From Sulfurovum sp. (GTDB lineage: Bacteria > Campylobacterota > Campylobacteria > Campylobacterales > Sulfurovaceae), in contig JAUZSE010000006.1 of NCBI GenBank assembly GCA_030949725.1, positions 165,806 to 229,805 on the forward strand: DNA of 64,000 bases. Reading direction: 5' to 3'. The notes under the pieces were generated by a model. It did not search any database and had not been told where the DNA came from. It saw only the letters and a program-made list of their open reading frames with translations. A program made the translations under genes and the position numbers. Shown here in pieces: positions 37,482-48,166 of this stretch (the first letter of the stretch is position 1; every line of letters begins with the position of its first letter).

Positions 37482-40400
37482 TTTTTAAAAAAATATTTTA
37501 TAGTTTCTTAGTGTTTTTTGTAGCACTGATAGTCATAGTGGTTTTTGCTGCAAATTCATCATGGGTTATTAAAAAAGCAGCAGATAAGTTTGCACCTGAG
37601 TATAAGATATCTTATGATGATATCAGAGGGAATGTTTTTACAGGTGTCAAAATACTGGGTCTAAAATTTGACGGTAAGACAGTCACTAAGAAGATAACAT
37701 TTGCTTGGAACCCTTCTAAGATCCTCTATAAAAGAGTAGCGATCAATGAAATCTCTGTAGAAGATTTGGACGTTGATGTGGTTAAAGCACTGATAGATTC
37801 TTTCCCAGCAAGTGAAGACAACAGTAGTTCTGAGCCTCTTCCTGTAATCATACTTGTCGATAAAGTACATGTAAGTGTGAATGCTTTTGAAGAACAGGGC
37901 ATACGCATTTCTAAAACTGTGTTAGATGTGGAAGACCTGATTTATGCCAACGATGAGATAGGCATTGATTTTCTTAGCTTAAAGGTAGACACAAATATAA
38001 CAAATATTTTACTCGAAGCATCTATTGATGATGGAAAATTGGTTATAGATACTTTGGATATTGAAAATATAGATAGTGACTCTTTAGAAAAAATGTTTTT
38101 GACCGATAATAATGATAGCAATGCTTCTAAAAATGAGAAAGTTGTCAAAGAAGAGGGTACACAAGAGGAGATGAATCCTCTCATTCCTAAAGAAGTGTTC
38201 TTGAAAAAGTTCGTACTTTCTTTGAAACCAAGACTTTATAAATCTGCAAAAATAGTAGCAGTGGATATACAGGTAAATAATCTTCAAGCAGATATTGAAA
38301 AAATACTGTCAAATGGTGAAAATAGTATTAGTGTAGAAAAATTTTCTCTTTTATTTGACTCTAATGTGACGCATTTAGATCTTTTAGGAAATCTTCAAGC
38401 AGACACTTTGACATTGGAAGAAGTGAATATATCCGATATGAATACCCTTGCATTACAAGCTCTTTTTGTGTCAGATAAAAATATCTCTAGTACTACAGAG
38501 GATAAAGAAGTCGAAGAGAAGAATGAAGTCAATCATTTGGTTCCTAAGTATGTAGTGCTTAAGTCTTTGAGTACAGAGATAATGCCTGCAAGCTATGACC
38601 CTGTAAATATAACGCATCTTCTATTGAGAGTAAAAGATCTTACCTTAGATATACAAAAACTTATGGTAGAAAATGGCTCTATAGATCTAAATGGAAGCAC
38701 AAACTTTTCCAATATTACATATGCTGGAAAAATTAAAGACAATCAACTTCTAGGTTCTGTGGTGCTACGTCCACATGAAGCACTTTTTACCCTTTACAAA
38801 TTACCAGTACGAAGAGAAGCGATAGGGGATCTCACTATTGATATAGATGCTAGCGAAGAACATATAATTCTAGATATTAAGGCAAAAGCAAAACAGATAC
38901 TTGTGGTGAAAAAATTAGATGATAATATCAGTCAAGCCTTTAATCTTGATATAGACTCTTTGCTAAGTCATGTAGTTTATACTTTGGCAGATAATACTCT
39001 GGTAGCAGATACAAAAATAATGATAACTACACCCTATGCCGAAGATGTCTCCGTAACGAACAAATTTATACTGGATCAAAACATAAGTTACTCTGGAGAA
39101 GTGAATGTGGTAAAACTTATTGGGATTGAAGCTAAGTTTGTGAAACCTTTAAATAATTTGATGCTGAAATACACAGGTAATCTTGATTCTCTAAAAACAG
39201 ATATTTCTTCAGATGGACTCAAAGGAACTTTTGTGTCATCTGATATGAAAAAAGGTGATTTTCATATAGAGACTATAGAAGCTATAGGCTTAGACAAAAT
39301 GCTTACGCTTCCGGATGAACTCAACGGCACTAAGGTTAATGTTGTGATTGACGTGCCTTTGGATTTTGCGATGACAGACCCGATGACTGCAAAAGTAAAA
39401 GTGAGTTCAAATATTTCAAACCTTGATGCTGATATTACTTATGATGAAATCTTAGAGGCTAAGGTTGTAGTCACAATACCTAAAAATTCTCTTTTAAAAA
39501 ACTTTGATAAAAATGTAAAATGGAATGTGCTTAGCCCACTTGTTATAAATGCTGTTTTAGATGAAAATGATGTAACATTAAATTTGAAGTCTAAAGCACT
39601 TTCTTCTGATATCAAATATGGCTTAAATGATGGAAAAGTGCTAGGTCAAATAAGACTTGCAGGATTAGTGATAGATGTAAAAGGTTTGGCTGAAGAAAAA
39701 ATTGCTATCTCTGCCAATGTCAATGCCATAGAATCTCTGATGACATCAGTACAAGCACTTTATACTGTAGAAGGACTTCCTCCTGTAGAAGGTGCATTGA
39801 ACTTATCGATGGATGTGATTAACTTGGAACAGGTAGATCTATCACTCTCATCGCCAAAAATCATTTATCATGCAGACCGTGAAACTGAGCATATTATAAA
39901 TGATGTAAAATTACTAATCAGTGCGGACAAATCAAAAGTAGAACTAAAATCCTATGCCGTAAGGTATGATGAGATAAAGGTTTTTTCTACAAAACCTTCT
40001 CTTGTCAAGATGAAAGAAGAAAATATTGAAATTTCAGAACTTTGGATTAATGACCAACTAAAAGTAGTAGGAAAATATAATACAAAAACAAAAAAAGGAA
40101 ATATCTCTACGGATGCAACAAAGCTACACATTGCTCATGAGATGATAGATATGGATTTGGCTATAGATATACAAACGATATTGAATGAAGATAAAACATC
40201 TATCAATGGTAAGGTTATACTCTTGGGTGGGGATATTCATTATGACATGAGTACAAAGACCTATCCCTCCGACAGTGATATTCTCATTGTACAAGATATA
40301 AAAGACGAGAAAGCGAGTCCATTTATGGACAATCTTAGTATGATGCTCAATGTATCAACAAAAAAATCACTTATTTATAAAAAAGGGCCTATTGATATTA

Positions 40401-41023
40401 AGGTAAAAGTAAATCTTAGTATTCACAAAGCTGAACATTCTGAACTTATGGTTTTGGGTGATGTAACGATAGTTAAAGGTGGGAGTTATACCTTTGAAGG
40501 GAAAAAGTTTGTTTTAGATAAAAGTAACATTTATTTTACGGGTAATCCCAGTAAACCATTGCTTGATATGAGTATTAAATACAAATCTTTAAACCATCTT
40601 ATTACCATTGGTATATCAGGTACACCTGCTACTCCAAACATTACTTTTTCTTCTGTACCTAGTTTAGGGAAAGAGCAGATACTTTCTATTATTTTGTTTG
40701 ATTCTGAGGAAGGTGCGGGAACAAACTCTGGTGAAGATATGATGAAAATGATGGGAGGGGCAATGGCAAAATCAGCACTTTCAAATATGGGTATACAGCT
40801 TGATCATCTTGCCATTGGATCAGATGGATCCATAGAAGTGGGTAAAAAAATTACAGATAAAATTACGTTTATTTATATCAATGATGAACTTCCAGAAGTA
40901 AGAATAAAATATCAACATTCTTCGCGTTTAGAGAGTGTTGTTTCTGCGGATGAAGAGTCAAGTGGTTATGATATTGTGTACAAGAGAGATTTTAAATCTG
41001 AAGATTTTATTTTTAGTCGTTAG
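37478..41023 (+). CDS. tamB: TamB-family translocation and assembly protein
   Basis: This intact 1181-residue protein has an N-terminal membrane anchor (FYSFLVFFVALIVIVVFAAN), a long beta-helical periplasmic body with repeated D-rich strands, and a C-terminal DUF490 domain (YTFEGKKFVLDKSNIYFTGN, GTPATPNITFSSVPSLGKEQ, ILSIILFDSEEGAG). TamB-like proteins bridge the periplasm and are linked to lipid transport and outer-membrane protein assembly. It starts with TTG overlapping the tamA stop. Sequence between residues 190 and 420 contains low-complexity acidic spacers between repeats of a PKxVxLKxLxxxIxPxxYxP-like motif. Confidence 0.88.
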   Translation: MIFKKIFYSFLVFFVALIVIVVFAANSSWVIKKAADKFAPEYKISYDDIRGNVFTGVKILGLKFDGKTVTKKITFAWNPSKILYKRVAINEISVEDLDVDVVKALIDSFPASEDNSSSEPLPVIILVDKVHVSVNAFEEQGIRISKTVLDVEDLIYANDEIGIDFLSLKVDTNITNILLEASIDDGKLVIDTLDIENIDSDSLEKMFLTDNNDSNASKNEKVVKEEGTQEEMNPLIPKEVFLKKFVLSLKPRLYKSAKIVAVDIQVNNLQADIEKILSNGENSISVEKFSLLFDSNVTHLDLLGNLQADTLTLEEVNISDMNTLALQALFVSDKNISSTTEDKEVEEKNEVNHLVPKYVVLKSLSTEIMPASYDPVNITHLLLRVKDLTLDIQKLMVENGSIDLNGSTNFSNITYAGKIKDNQLLGSVVLRPHEALFTLYKLPVRREAIGDLTIDIDASEEHIILDIKAKAKQILVVKKLDDNISQAFNLDIDSLLSHVVYTLADNTLVADTKIMITTPYAEDVSVTNKFILDQNISYSGEVNVVKLIGIEAKFVKPLNNLMLKYTGNLDSLKTDISSDGLKGTFVSSDMKKGDFHIETIEAIGLDKMLTLPDELNGTKVNVVIDVPLDFAMTDPMTAKVKVSSNISNLDADITYDEILEAKVVVTIPKNSLLKNFDKNVKWNVLSPLVINAVLDENDVTLNLKSKALSSDIKYGLNDGKVLGQIRLAGLVIDVKGLAEEKIAISANVNAIESLMTSVQALYTVEGLPPVEGALNLSMDVINLEQVDLSLSSPKIIYHADRETEHIINDVKLLISADKSKVELKSYAVRYDEIKVFSTKPSLVKMKEENIEISELWINDQLKVVGKYNTKTKKGNISTDATKLHIAHEMIDMDLAIDIQTILNEDKTSINGKVILLGGDIHYDMSTKTYPSDSDILIVQDIKDEKASPFMDNLSMMLNVSTKKSLIYKKGPIDIKVKVNLSIHKAEHSELMVLGDVTIVKGGSYTFEGKKFVLDKSNIYFTGNPSKPLLDMSIKYKSLNHLITIGISGTPATPNITFSSVPSLGKEQILSIILFDSEEGAGTNSGEDMMKMMGGAMAKSALSNMGIQLDHLAIGSDGSIEVGKKITDKITFIYINDELPEVRIKYQHSSRLESVVSADEESSGYDIVYKRDFKSEDFIFSR

Positions 41024-41123
41024 GAGTCAGAATCTTTATTTATGCTTAAGTTCTATCTCACTATACTTAGGTTAAGATAAGTTTAAACTTATTGCGAAGT
41101 AAAAACAGAAAGTTATAGGTCTG

Positions 41124-41160
41124 TAGTGATAAAGATCACTAGACAAAAAAAGTCTGTTTT
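41124..41160. repeat. Two adjacent inverted repeats upstream of the hybrid kinase
   Basis: TAGTGAT-AAAG-ATCACTA is a perfect seven-base dyad; AGAC-AAAAAAA-GTCT followed by GTTTTATT is a second. They could be a terminator for tamB or an operator for the next gene. Gap 41024-41193 shows nothing else convincing. Confidence 0.45.
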
Positions 41161-41193
41161 ATTAGTTTTATTGATGGGATTAAGAGGGTTGAA

Positions 41194-43825
41194 ATGAAGC
41201 TACTAAAAAATAAAACTATACTTCAGTTATTGATGATTATCATGGTGGGGATATGTGCATTCATCTTATATACTACTTACACTGAGTATCAAAAATATGA
41301 TGCTGCACAAAACAACACACAAACCTCTTCTTTCTTATCTAAATTAGAGTCTGTATTGCATAGATTAGAAGAAGAAAGAATCAATAACTCACGCTACTTG
41401 GCATCAACAATAGAAATAAACCTTGATAAACTTAAAGAGTCAAGAGCTTCTGTAGATGTTACTTTGGATCAACTGGATACATTTTTTAAACATAATAGTG
41501 TCTATGAAAGCTATAGTAAAGAGATCAATACTATAAGAACTGAACTTGTACGCGCAAGAAAAGAAGTAGAAAATAAAAGTGATAGAACTATAGTATTTAA
41601 AGATCAGTATAGTATGATCATAGAATCATTGTTAAAGATACTTAATGCTATAGAACTGATACAACAATATGAGCCAATAAAAAATAATCTATCTATGTAT
41701 GGGAAGTATACACGATTGAAAGAAAACAGTGTTTTGGAAAATACAGGTATCTATTTTGTTTTACTTAAATCAAAAGCTATGTCTGAAGCCAATATTGTAT
41801 TCTGGAATAAACTAATAACCAAAGATGTATTGCCTAGAATTGATTTTTTTATAAATACTAAGCTTGGAGCAGAGATAGAAGCATTACTTTCATCAGAAGC
41901 ATTTGATGCCATCCTTTCAGTAGAGCGTAAAATGATTTTATATGAAGCTAAGAGGAATAATTATTCAGTTTCTCCTGTGGGATGGATAAACCAAATAAAT
42001 AAAAAGATAGATTATTTTACTAAAGTACAATCCATGTTGCGCCTAGATATTCAAAAAATGGAACAATCGTTTTTATCTGAACAAAAAAAGATCATATTGT
42101 GGTATGCTATAGCTTCTTTTGTACTGTTACTATTATTTTTTAGATTACTTGGAAGTTATATGAGTGTATCTAGGGACAGTAAGATCTCTAAAGATACTTT
42201 AAAAGATATAGCTATGGTTTTCAATGTGAGTCAGCAGTTAGAAATCCAAAGATTGATTAGAGAGGGGAAAGTAAATCATATCTATAAGTTCTTAATTAAA
42301 GCTATTTTGGATGCTAATCAGACAAAAGATCTTTTCCTTGCAAGTATGTCCCATGAAATTCGTACACCGCTAAACGGTATTCTTGGATTTACACAGTTAC
42401 TAAAAGAGTCTGATGCCACAGAAGAGCAGGCAGAATATATTTCTATTATAGAAAAAAGTTCAGGTAATCTTTTGACTATTGTCAATGATATTTTGGATCT
42501 CTCTAAAATAAAAGCACAAAAGATAGAACTTGAAAATATAGAATTCGACCCCATTGATACTTTTGAAACTGCAGCTGAATCTTACTCTGCAAAAGCTGCA
42601 GAGTCACAAATTGATTTTAATCTTTTCTTAGATCCAAATTTACCTACTCTGTTAGTAGGTGATCCTACAAAAATTTCTCAGATTATTATAAACCTTGTAA
42701 GCAATGCCATGAAGTTTACCGCAAAAAATGGGGAAGTCAACGTCAATGTAGAGAAGCTTTCCGAGACCAATGATGAAGTACAAGTAAAATTTGAGGTTGC
42801 TGATACAGGTATTGGTATTACTAAAGAACAAAAGAGTAAGATATTTGAAGCATTTTCACAAGCAGATGTAAGTACTAGTAGAGAGTACGGTGGTACGGGT
42901 CTAGGACTCTCCATCTCAGGTAAGTTTGTTGAATTTATGGGAGGAAAACTAAGTATTTGGAGTGTGAAAGATGAAGGTACCAATTTTTACTTTACTCTGA
43001 CACTCAAGAAGCCTAAGTCTGCTACACCTAGAAAGGTAGTGGATATGAGTGGCTATAGGGTTGGTATTCTTAATTCGAATATAGATGGGGAATATGTGAT
43101 AAATAAAAACCTTGAAACCTATATTGCTTATACCGGAGCGAAAATTGAATATTATACGGATGAATCTATTTTGAGGCTCAAAGGTAGTTCAAAACTTCCA
43201 GATGTTCTTTTTATAGACCATTCATTTCGCCTAAGAGGGAATGAGATTGAGCAGTTTTTAGACTTTGATACAAAAATAATAGTGATGGCAACAGTAGACC
43301 AAAAAAAGAAATCTAAAACGCTATAGCTCACGTATTGATAAATTACTCTATAAGCCTATAAACTTTACAAAAACACTCAAAATGCTTAGTCAAAAAGAAG
43401 AAGATGTAGAGAAAAAAGATAAAATTGTTTTTGAAAATGTACATATTTTAGTTGCAGAAGATAATGTGATTAATCAAAAATTGTTAGGCAGTGTACTAGA
43501 TCGCTTGGGTGTTAAAATTAGTATTGCTTCGAATGGAAAAAAAGCACTTGAGTCACGTATAGCACATGAGTATGATATGATATTTATGGATATAGAAATG
43601 CCTGTTATGGGTGGAATGGAAGCGACAGGGAAAATCTTAAGTTATGAACGAAATCACCATAAAAAACATATACCTATTGTTGCATTAACAGCAAATGCAC
43701 TCTCTGGAGACAAAGAAAAATATTTGAGTGCAGGTATGGATGGTTATCTTTCTAAACCAATAGACTTAGAAGCATTAAATCAACTGTTAGAAAAATATTT
43801 TTATGATAGAATAAAAGAGAGTTAA
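41194..43825 (+). CDS. Hybrid sensor histidine kinase with nitrate-sensing-like domain, frameshifted
   Basis: Two membrane segments (residues about 10-28 and 299-318) flank a helical periplasmic sensor resembling the NIT domain (LESVLHRLEEERINNSRYLA). The cytoplasmic kinase has the H-box SHEIRTPLNGILGF (His near 387), NLVSNAMKFT (N-box), DTGIGI and GTGLGLSI (G boxes). A receiver domain follows (HILVAEDNVINQKLLG, FMDIEMPVMGG with the phospho-acceptor aspartate, ALTANAL). The frame breaks near 43306 in an A7 run and is recovered upstream of 43382. Corrected length is about 877 residues. The ligand is unknown. Confidence 0.85.
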
Positions 43826-43830
43826 TGGGT

Positions 43831-44971
43831 TTAAGAAAGTCTTTCTTTAAAATCTTTATATCCAAATTCACGCACAACTTCCACGCTTCCATCTTCTCTT
43901 TCTATGGCAATGGAGGGTAGTTTTATCCCATTAAAGGTGCTGGCCTTAACCATAGTGTAGTGCATTTGATCTTCAAAGAGTATCTTGTCTCCTACTTTTA
44001 TAGGATTATCAAAACTGTAGTCCCCCATGATATCTCCTGCCAAACATGTATTTCCTGCGAGACGATAAGTATAGGCTTTTTCTCCCACTTTTCCTGCACC
44101 CCGAACCTCTGTCACGATAAGGCATAATAATAGTGTCAGGCATATGTGCTTCTGCGGAAGTATCTAAAATAGCTAACTTCATGCCATTGTCTACGATGTC
44201 AAGGACTGTAGATATAAGTGTCCCTGTCTCCCATCCTATAGCCTCTCCAGGCTCAAGGTATACTTGGACATTGTATTTCTTTTTAAAGTCGTTAATGAGT
44301 GTTATAAGCTTTGTTACATCATATCCTTTACGGGTGATGTGATGTCCTCCTCCAAAATTGATCCATTTCATCTGTGGTATATATTCCAAGAATCTCTTTT
44401 CAAAGTTTTTGAGAACATTTTCAAGGGCTGTACTGTCTTGTTCACACAATGCATGAAAGTGTAAACCATCACATTCTGCTAAGATGGAGTTATCCATATT
44501 TTTGAAGGTTGTACCCAGTCTAGAATACAGACCACAAGGATTGTATATCTCTTTGGGTGACTCTGAATATTCAGGATTGACACGAAGTCCTAAAGAGAGA
44601 GAGGGATTTATTTTTTTTGCCCGTGAGGCAAAGCGTTTAAACTGTGCAGGAGAGTTAAATACCAGATGATGTGATATTTTTGCTATTTCATCTATTTCAT
44701 CTTCTTTAAATGCAGGAGCATAAGTATGTACTTCTTTGGAAAAGGTTTCATCTGCTAGTTTTGCTTCATGTAAACCAGAAGCACAACATCCGTCCAAGTA
44801 GGGCTTAAGTAGTGGAAAACTTTTCCATAAGGCATAACCCTTAAGTGCGAGGAGTATTTTGGCATCTGTTTGCTCTTTGATATTTTTTAGGCATTCAAGA
44901 TTGTTTCTAAGTAAAGTTTCTTCAAGTAGCCAACAAGGAGAGGGTAATTTTGTTATATTTTCATTATTCAT
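43831..44971 (-). CDS. nspC: Carboxynorspermidine/carboxyspermidine decarboxylase, frameshifted
   Basis: NspC is a PLP enzyme that makes norspermidine or spermidine from the carboxy form. The PLP lysine motif KILLALKGYALWKSFP is near residue 45. HFHALCEQ, INFGGGHHITRKGY and YLEPGEAIGW follow in the usual order. Near 44110 the frame breaks (IIMPYRD then RGSGCR); the correct continuation is EVRGAGKVGEKAYTYRLAGN TCLAGD, carrying the substrate-binding cysteine region. Corrected length is about 379 residues. It is divergent from rpmH. The pathway is typical of Campylobacterota. Confidence 0.88.
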
Positions 44972-45057
44972 AAGAAATTATAGCAATAGAAGCTAAAATA
45001 TTTTGCTTATTATTTAAAAAGTTTCAATCAATTAGTAATAATTAAGGGTTTTTAGGC

Positions 45058-45063
45058 TAAAAT
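45058..45063 (+). promoter_or_regulatory. Possible -10 box of rpmH (TAAAAT)
   Basis: TAAAAT lies 56 bases before the rpmH start, in a T-rich stretch (GGGTTTTTAGGC). Epsilonproteobacterial promoters often lack a clear -35 box, and none is visible here. Confidence 0.35.
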
Positions 45064-45119
45064 TCCGCCAAATATACCACAGTAATGTAGGTTTAAAATT
45101 TATTTAAGGATGACTCGGA

Positions 45120-45257
45120 ATGAAAAGAACATACCAACCTCATAGTACCCCAAGAAAAAGAACACACGGATTTAGATTAAGAATGAAAACTAAAAATGGT
45201 AGAAAAATTATTTCTGCAAGAAGAGCTAAAGGTAGAAAAAGACTATCTGTATCTTAA
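45120..45257 (+). CDS. rpmH: Ribosomal protein L34
   Basis: The 45-residue product begins [18 protein letters not shown] and ends KGRKRLSVS, the standard L34 pattern. It is a highly basic protein of the large ribosomal subunit. It starts the rpmH-rnpA-yidC-jag-mnmE cluster. The gene is too short to stand out by length alone, but the sequence is unmistakable. Confidence 0.97.
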   Translation: MKRTYQPHSTPRKRTHGFRLRMKTKNGRKIISARRAKGRKRLSVS

Positions 45258-45270
45258 TTAGAGAGGCAAA

Positions 45271-45609
45271 ATTATCTCTTCAATAAAACATTTTACTAGG
45301 ATTAAAACTAGTAAAGAGTTTTCTGTGGTGTATAAATACTCCACAAAAACTCGGCATACATCTTATTTTGTACTTTTCTTTAAAAAGAGTAATGCATACA
45401 AAGTAGGTTTTGTTGCCTCCAAGAAAATTGGAAATGCAGTGCATAGAAACAGAGCAAAGCGTTTGTTAAGGGCCCATTTCATCGAAAATATAGACCTCTT
45501 ACCTCAAGGTAGTTATGTACTGGTTGCAAAACCTGCACTCATACAAGAAAACTATTTGACGACTCGTAAAACGTATCTACATACACTCAAAAAGTGTACT
45601 GCAACATAA
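45271..45609 (+). CDS. rnpA: Ribonuclease P protein component, start codon non-standard
   Basis: RnpA binds the RNase P RNA and helps process tRNA 5' ends. SKKIGNAVHRNRAKRLLR is the RNR signature. The family N-terminus (HFTRIKTSKEFSVVYK) is encoded upstream of the first standard start (GTG at 45325), and there is no ATG, GTG or TTG in any frame between the rpmH stop and that point. ATT at 45271 or ATC at 45274 lies four or seven bases after GAGAGG, so one of these is the likely start. From ATT the protein has 112 residues, the usual length. Confidence 0.85.
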   Translation: MISSIKHFTRIKTSKEFSVVYKYSTKTRHTSYFVLFFKKSNAYKVGFVASKKIGNAVHRNRAKRLLRAHFIENIDLLPQGSYVLVAKPALIQENYLTTRKTYLHTLKKCTAT

Positions 45610-45661
45610 TTTAACACATTTAATACTATACTATCAACGAACTATTACAAAAGGTATAACT

Positions 45662-47281
45662 TTGGAACAACAAGATCTAAACAAACGACTTCTTCTAGCG
45701 CTGGCACTTTCATTCCTTGTATTTATAGGATACAGCTATTTTTTTCCACCAGTAAAGCCTACACAAGAAGTAACACAAACTATAACACAAACCACAAATA
45801 CTACGCATCAAACACCTACTTTAAGTACAGTATCCAATACAAATATGGCTACACCAAGTCTTGCAAGTAATACAAGCATAGCTGCACCGATACAAAGTAC
45901 ATCAGCAACTTTGGTCACGATTAAAGCGGATCACTACCTTATGAGTATTGATAAATTTGGTCGTATTGCTCAAATGGAGTTACTTGAAGCAAAATTCCAT
46001 GATGATGAGGGAAATAATTTAAAGATATTAGCGGTCAATGAAGTTAAGCCATTGGAAGTAAGGTTTTCTGATGTAAAATTGAATGAAGAAGCATTTAAAA
46101 CACCATATACTTATGATGGAGAGAAAGTAGTAAACTTAGGTACTGGTGCACAAACAATGACACTTACCCAAACACTCTCTTCAGTTACATTGACTAAGAA
46201 GATCACATTTAAGCCTACAGGAGAGTACAGTGTTAATGTGACAACATCTACTCCTACACCATACTTCATCACTCCAGGGCATAGACCTGTGGCAGATCAT
46301 TCTATGTATATGTTGGTAAGAGGTGTATTGGTTAAAGGTTCTGACGATATTATCAATACCATTGAAGATGGTGATGCTGAAGGATACGAGAAGTTCCCCA
46401 ATGCAAAAATTGCTTCTTCTTTTGACCGATATGTTGCTTCACTATTTTTTGACTTTGATAAGGGTTTAGATGTTTCAATCTTAAAAGAAAAGAATGGTGA
46501 TCCTCTTATCTTTGTACAAGGAAGCGAAAATATGACTTTTGGTGCCTATATCGGACCAAAAGAAGAAAAAACATTAAGAGCTATCAATCCTGAGCTTACA
46601 GATGCTATTGAATTTGGTTGGTTCTCATTTCTTTCAAAACCATTCTTTAAAGTACTTATTTGGATTCATGACCATATAGGTAACTGGGGTTGGGCTATCA
46701 TCCTCTTTACGCTGTTGGTTAAACTCATTTTATTTCCTCTTTCTTACAAGGGTATGATGTCTATGCAAAAGCTTAAAGACTTAGCACCTAAGATGAAAGA
46801 GATCAAAGAAAAGTACAAGGGTGACCCTGCAAAAATGAATGCACAAATGATGGAAATGTACAAAAAACACGGTGCCAATCCTATGGGTGGATGTTTGCCG
46901 TTAATTCTACAGATTCCTGTATTTTTTGCACTTTATCGTGTACTTTTAAATGCTGTAGAGCTTCAAGGTGCACCATGGATTTTCTGGATAGAAGATCTAG
47001 CTATGATGGATCCGTATTTTGTACTTCCTATTTTGATGGGTGCATCTATGTGGTTCCAACAGAGGATCACACCAAGTAACTTTACCGATCCATTACAAGA
47101 AAAGATTTTTAAATTCTTCCCTGTAATTATGACGGTATTCTTTATTTACTTCCCGTCGGGTCTTGTACTATACTGGTTGGTGAATAACTTGTTTACTATT
47201 GCACAACAATATTTTATCAACTATATGTATGCAAAACAAAAAGATGCAGCTATTGCTTCGCACAAAAAGACTAAGGACTAA
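45662..47281 (+). CDS. yidC: Membrane protein insertase YidC
   Basis: YidC inserts membrane proteins alone or with SecYEG. The N-terminal anchor is RLLLALALSFLVFIGYSYFF. A threonine-rich linker and a periplasmic beta domain follow (to about residue 320). The conserved 60KD_IMP core runs from VLIWIHDHIGNWGWAIILF to the end, with KYKGDPAKMNAQMMEMYKKH, PMGGCLPLILQIPVFFALYR and PSGLVLYWLVNNLF. The start is TTG at 45662 after AAAAGG. At 539 residues it is full length. No yidD gene lies between rnpA and yidC. Confidence 0.95.
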   Translation: MEQQDLNKRLLLALALSFLVFIGYSYFFPPVKPTQEVTQTITQTTNTTHQTPTLSTVSNTNMATPSLASNTSIAAPIQSTSATLVTIKADHYLMSIDKFGRIAQMELLEAKFHDDEGNNLKILAVNEVKPLEVRFSDVKLNEEAFKTPYTYDGEKVVNLGTGAQTMTLTQTLSSVTLTKKITFKPTGEYSVNVTTSTPTPYFITPGHRPVADHSMYMLVRGVLVKGSDDIINTIEDGDAEGYEKFPNAKIASSFDRYVASLFFDFDKGLDVSILKEKNGDPLIFVQGSENMTFGAYIGPKEEKTLRAINPELTDAIEFGWFSFLSKPFFKVLIWIHDHIGNWGWAIILFTLLVKLILFPLSYKGMMSMQKLKDLAPKMKEIKEKYKGDPAKMNAQMMEMYKKHGANPMGGCLPLILQIPVFFALYRVLLNAVELQGAPWIFWIEDLAMMDPYFVLPILMGASMWFQQRITPSNFTDPLQEKIFKFFPVIMTVFFIYFPSGLVLYWLVNNLFTIAQQYFINYMYAKQKDAAIASHKKTKD

Positions 47282-47284
47282 ACT

Positions 47285-48166
47285 ATGAGAAAAATTGAAG
47301 CACCCACACTTGAAGAAGCTTATCTAAAAGCTTCAGAAGTGTTTGAATGTTCTATTTCTGAACTTCAATCTGAAGTTGTCCAACATCCCTCTAAAGGTCT
47401 TTTAGGTCTTTTTAAGAAAACAGCTATTATTATGGCTGTACGCAAAAATGCTCCAACTCCAAAAACTTCATCTCCCGTACTAGAGGAAACTTTACCTGAG
47501 GTCAGCGAAGAAGAACAAGTAGCTTCTGCTATTATGGATACGCTCAAAGAAGATGTAGAAAAAGAAAAAGTATTAAAAAAAGTAGAACCTGTTATCGCTA
47601 GATCTGTGCTGGTTAAGGATGCTGTTTTGGACAGTTTTTTTGAAGTAGGTTCGACTACAGATAATGAAGATGTACGGAAAGAAGAACCAATCGTTTATGA
47701 TGAACTAGCAATGATGATTGAAAATCAGCTTAAAGAGCTACTATCACATGCCTGTTTTGAGATCGATGTGGTTGAAGTGGATGTACGAGATAACACAGCA
47801 CTTATTTTTATAGATGGAGATGATGCCGCGTTGCTTATAGGGAAAGAGGGCTATCGTTATAATGCACTTTCTTATATGCTTTTTAATTGGTTACATAGTA
47901 AATATGAACTTTTCATTAAACTTGAAATTGCAGAATTTTTAACAACACAACAAGAGATGATAAGTAAGTATCTTAAGCCTGTGATTGAGACTGTTGAAAA
48001 ACAAGGAAGAGGAAAAACACGTTTCCTTGACGGTATATTAGTACAAATAGCACTTGAACAGTTGCGTGAACGATTCCCAGATAAGTATGTGGCAGTCAAA
48101 AGCACTAGAGAAGGTAAAAAGTTTGTTGTAATCAACAAATTTAATAACACTAAGACCCATGCATAA
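47285..48166 (+). CDS. jag: Jag/KhpB RNA-binding protein
   Basis: Three domains are visible. Jag_N (residues 1-50: APTLEEAYLKASEVFECSIS, GLLGLFKKTAII) comes first. A linker rich in valine and glutamate follows. The KH domain has the loop LIGKEGYRYNALSYM. The R3H domain is near the end (QLRERFPDKYVAVKSTREGK). KhpB acts as a global RNA-binding protein, with cell division and membrane-insertion links in other bacteria. Spacing to yidC is three bases and the end overlaps mnmE by eight, so the operon is tight. Confidence 0.92.
   Translation: MRKIEAPTLEEAYLKASEVFECSISELQSEVVQHPSKGLLGLFKKTAIIMAVRKNAPTPKTSSPVLEETLPEVSEEEQVASAIMDTLKEDVEKEKVLKKVEPVIARSVLVKDAVLDSFFEVGSTTDNEDVRKEEPIVYDELAMMIENQLKELLSHACFEIDVVEVDVRDNTALIFIDGDDAALLIGKEGYRYNALSYMLFNWLHSKYELFIKLEIAEFLTTQQEMISKYLKPVIETVEKQGRGKTRFLDGILVQIALEQLRERFPDKYVAVKSTREGKKFVVINKFNNTKTHA

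Noticed and set aside
37661..38287. Minus-strand open frames inside tamB and similar antisense frames in ftsZ, ftsA, mnmE and yidC
   Set aside because: They lie opposite strong genes, have no homology-like motifs, ribosome sites or operon context, and are expected by chance.
33122..43825. Phase variation of the channel, tamA and the hybrid kinase
   Set aside because: Breaks sit in ordinary A/T runs and are spread over unrelated core genes, so sequencing error is simpler.
45000..45120. Origin of replication next to rpmH-rnpA
   Set aside because: The cluster lies near oriC in some bacteria, but no DnaA boxes or dnaA gene are seen here.
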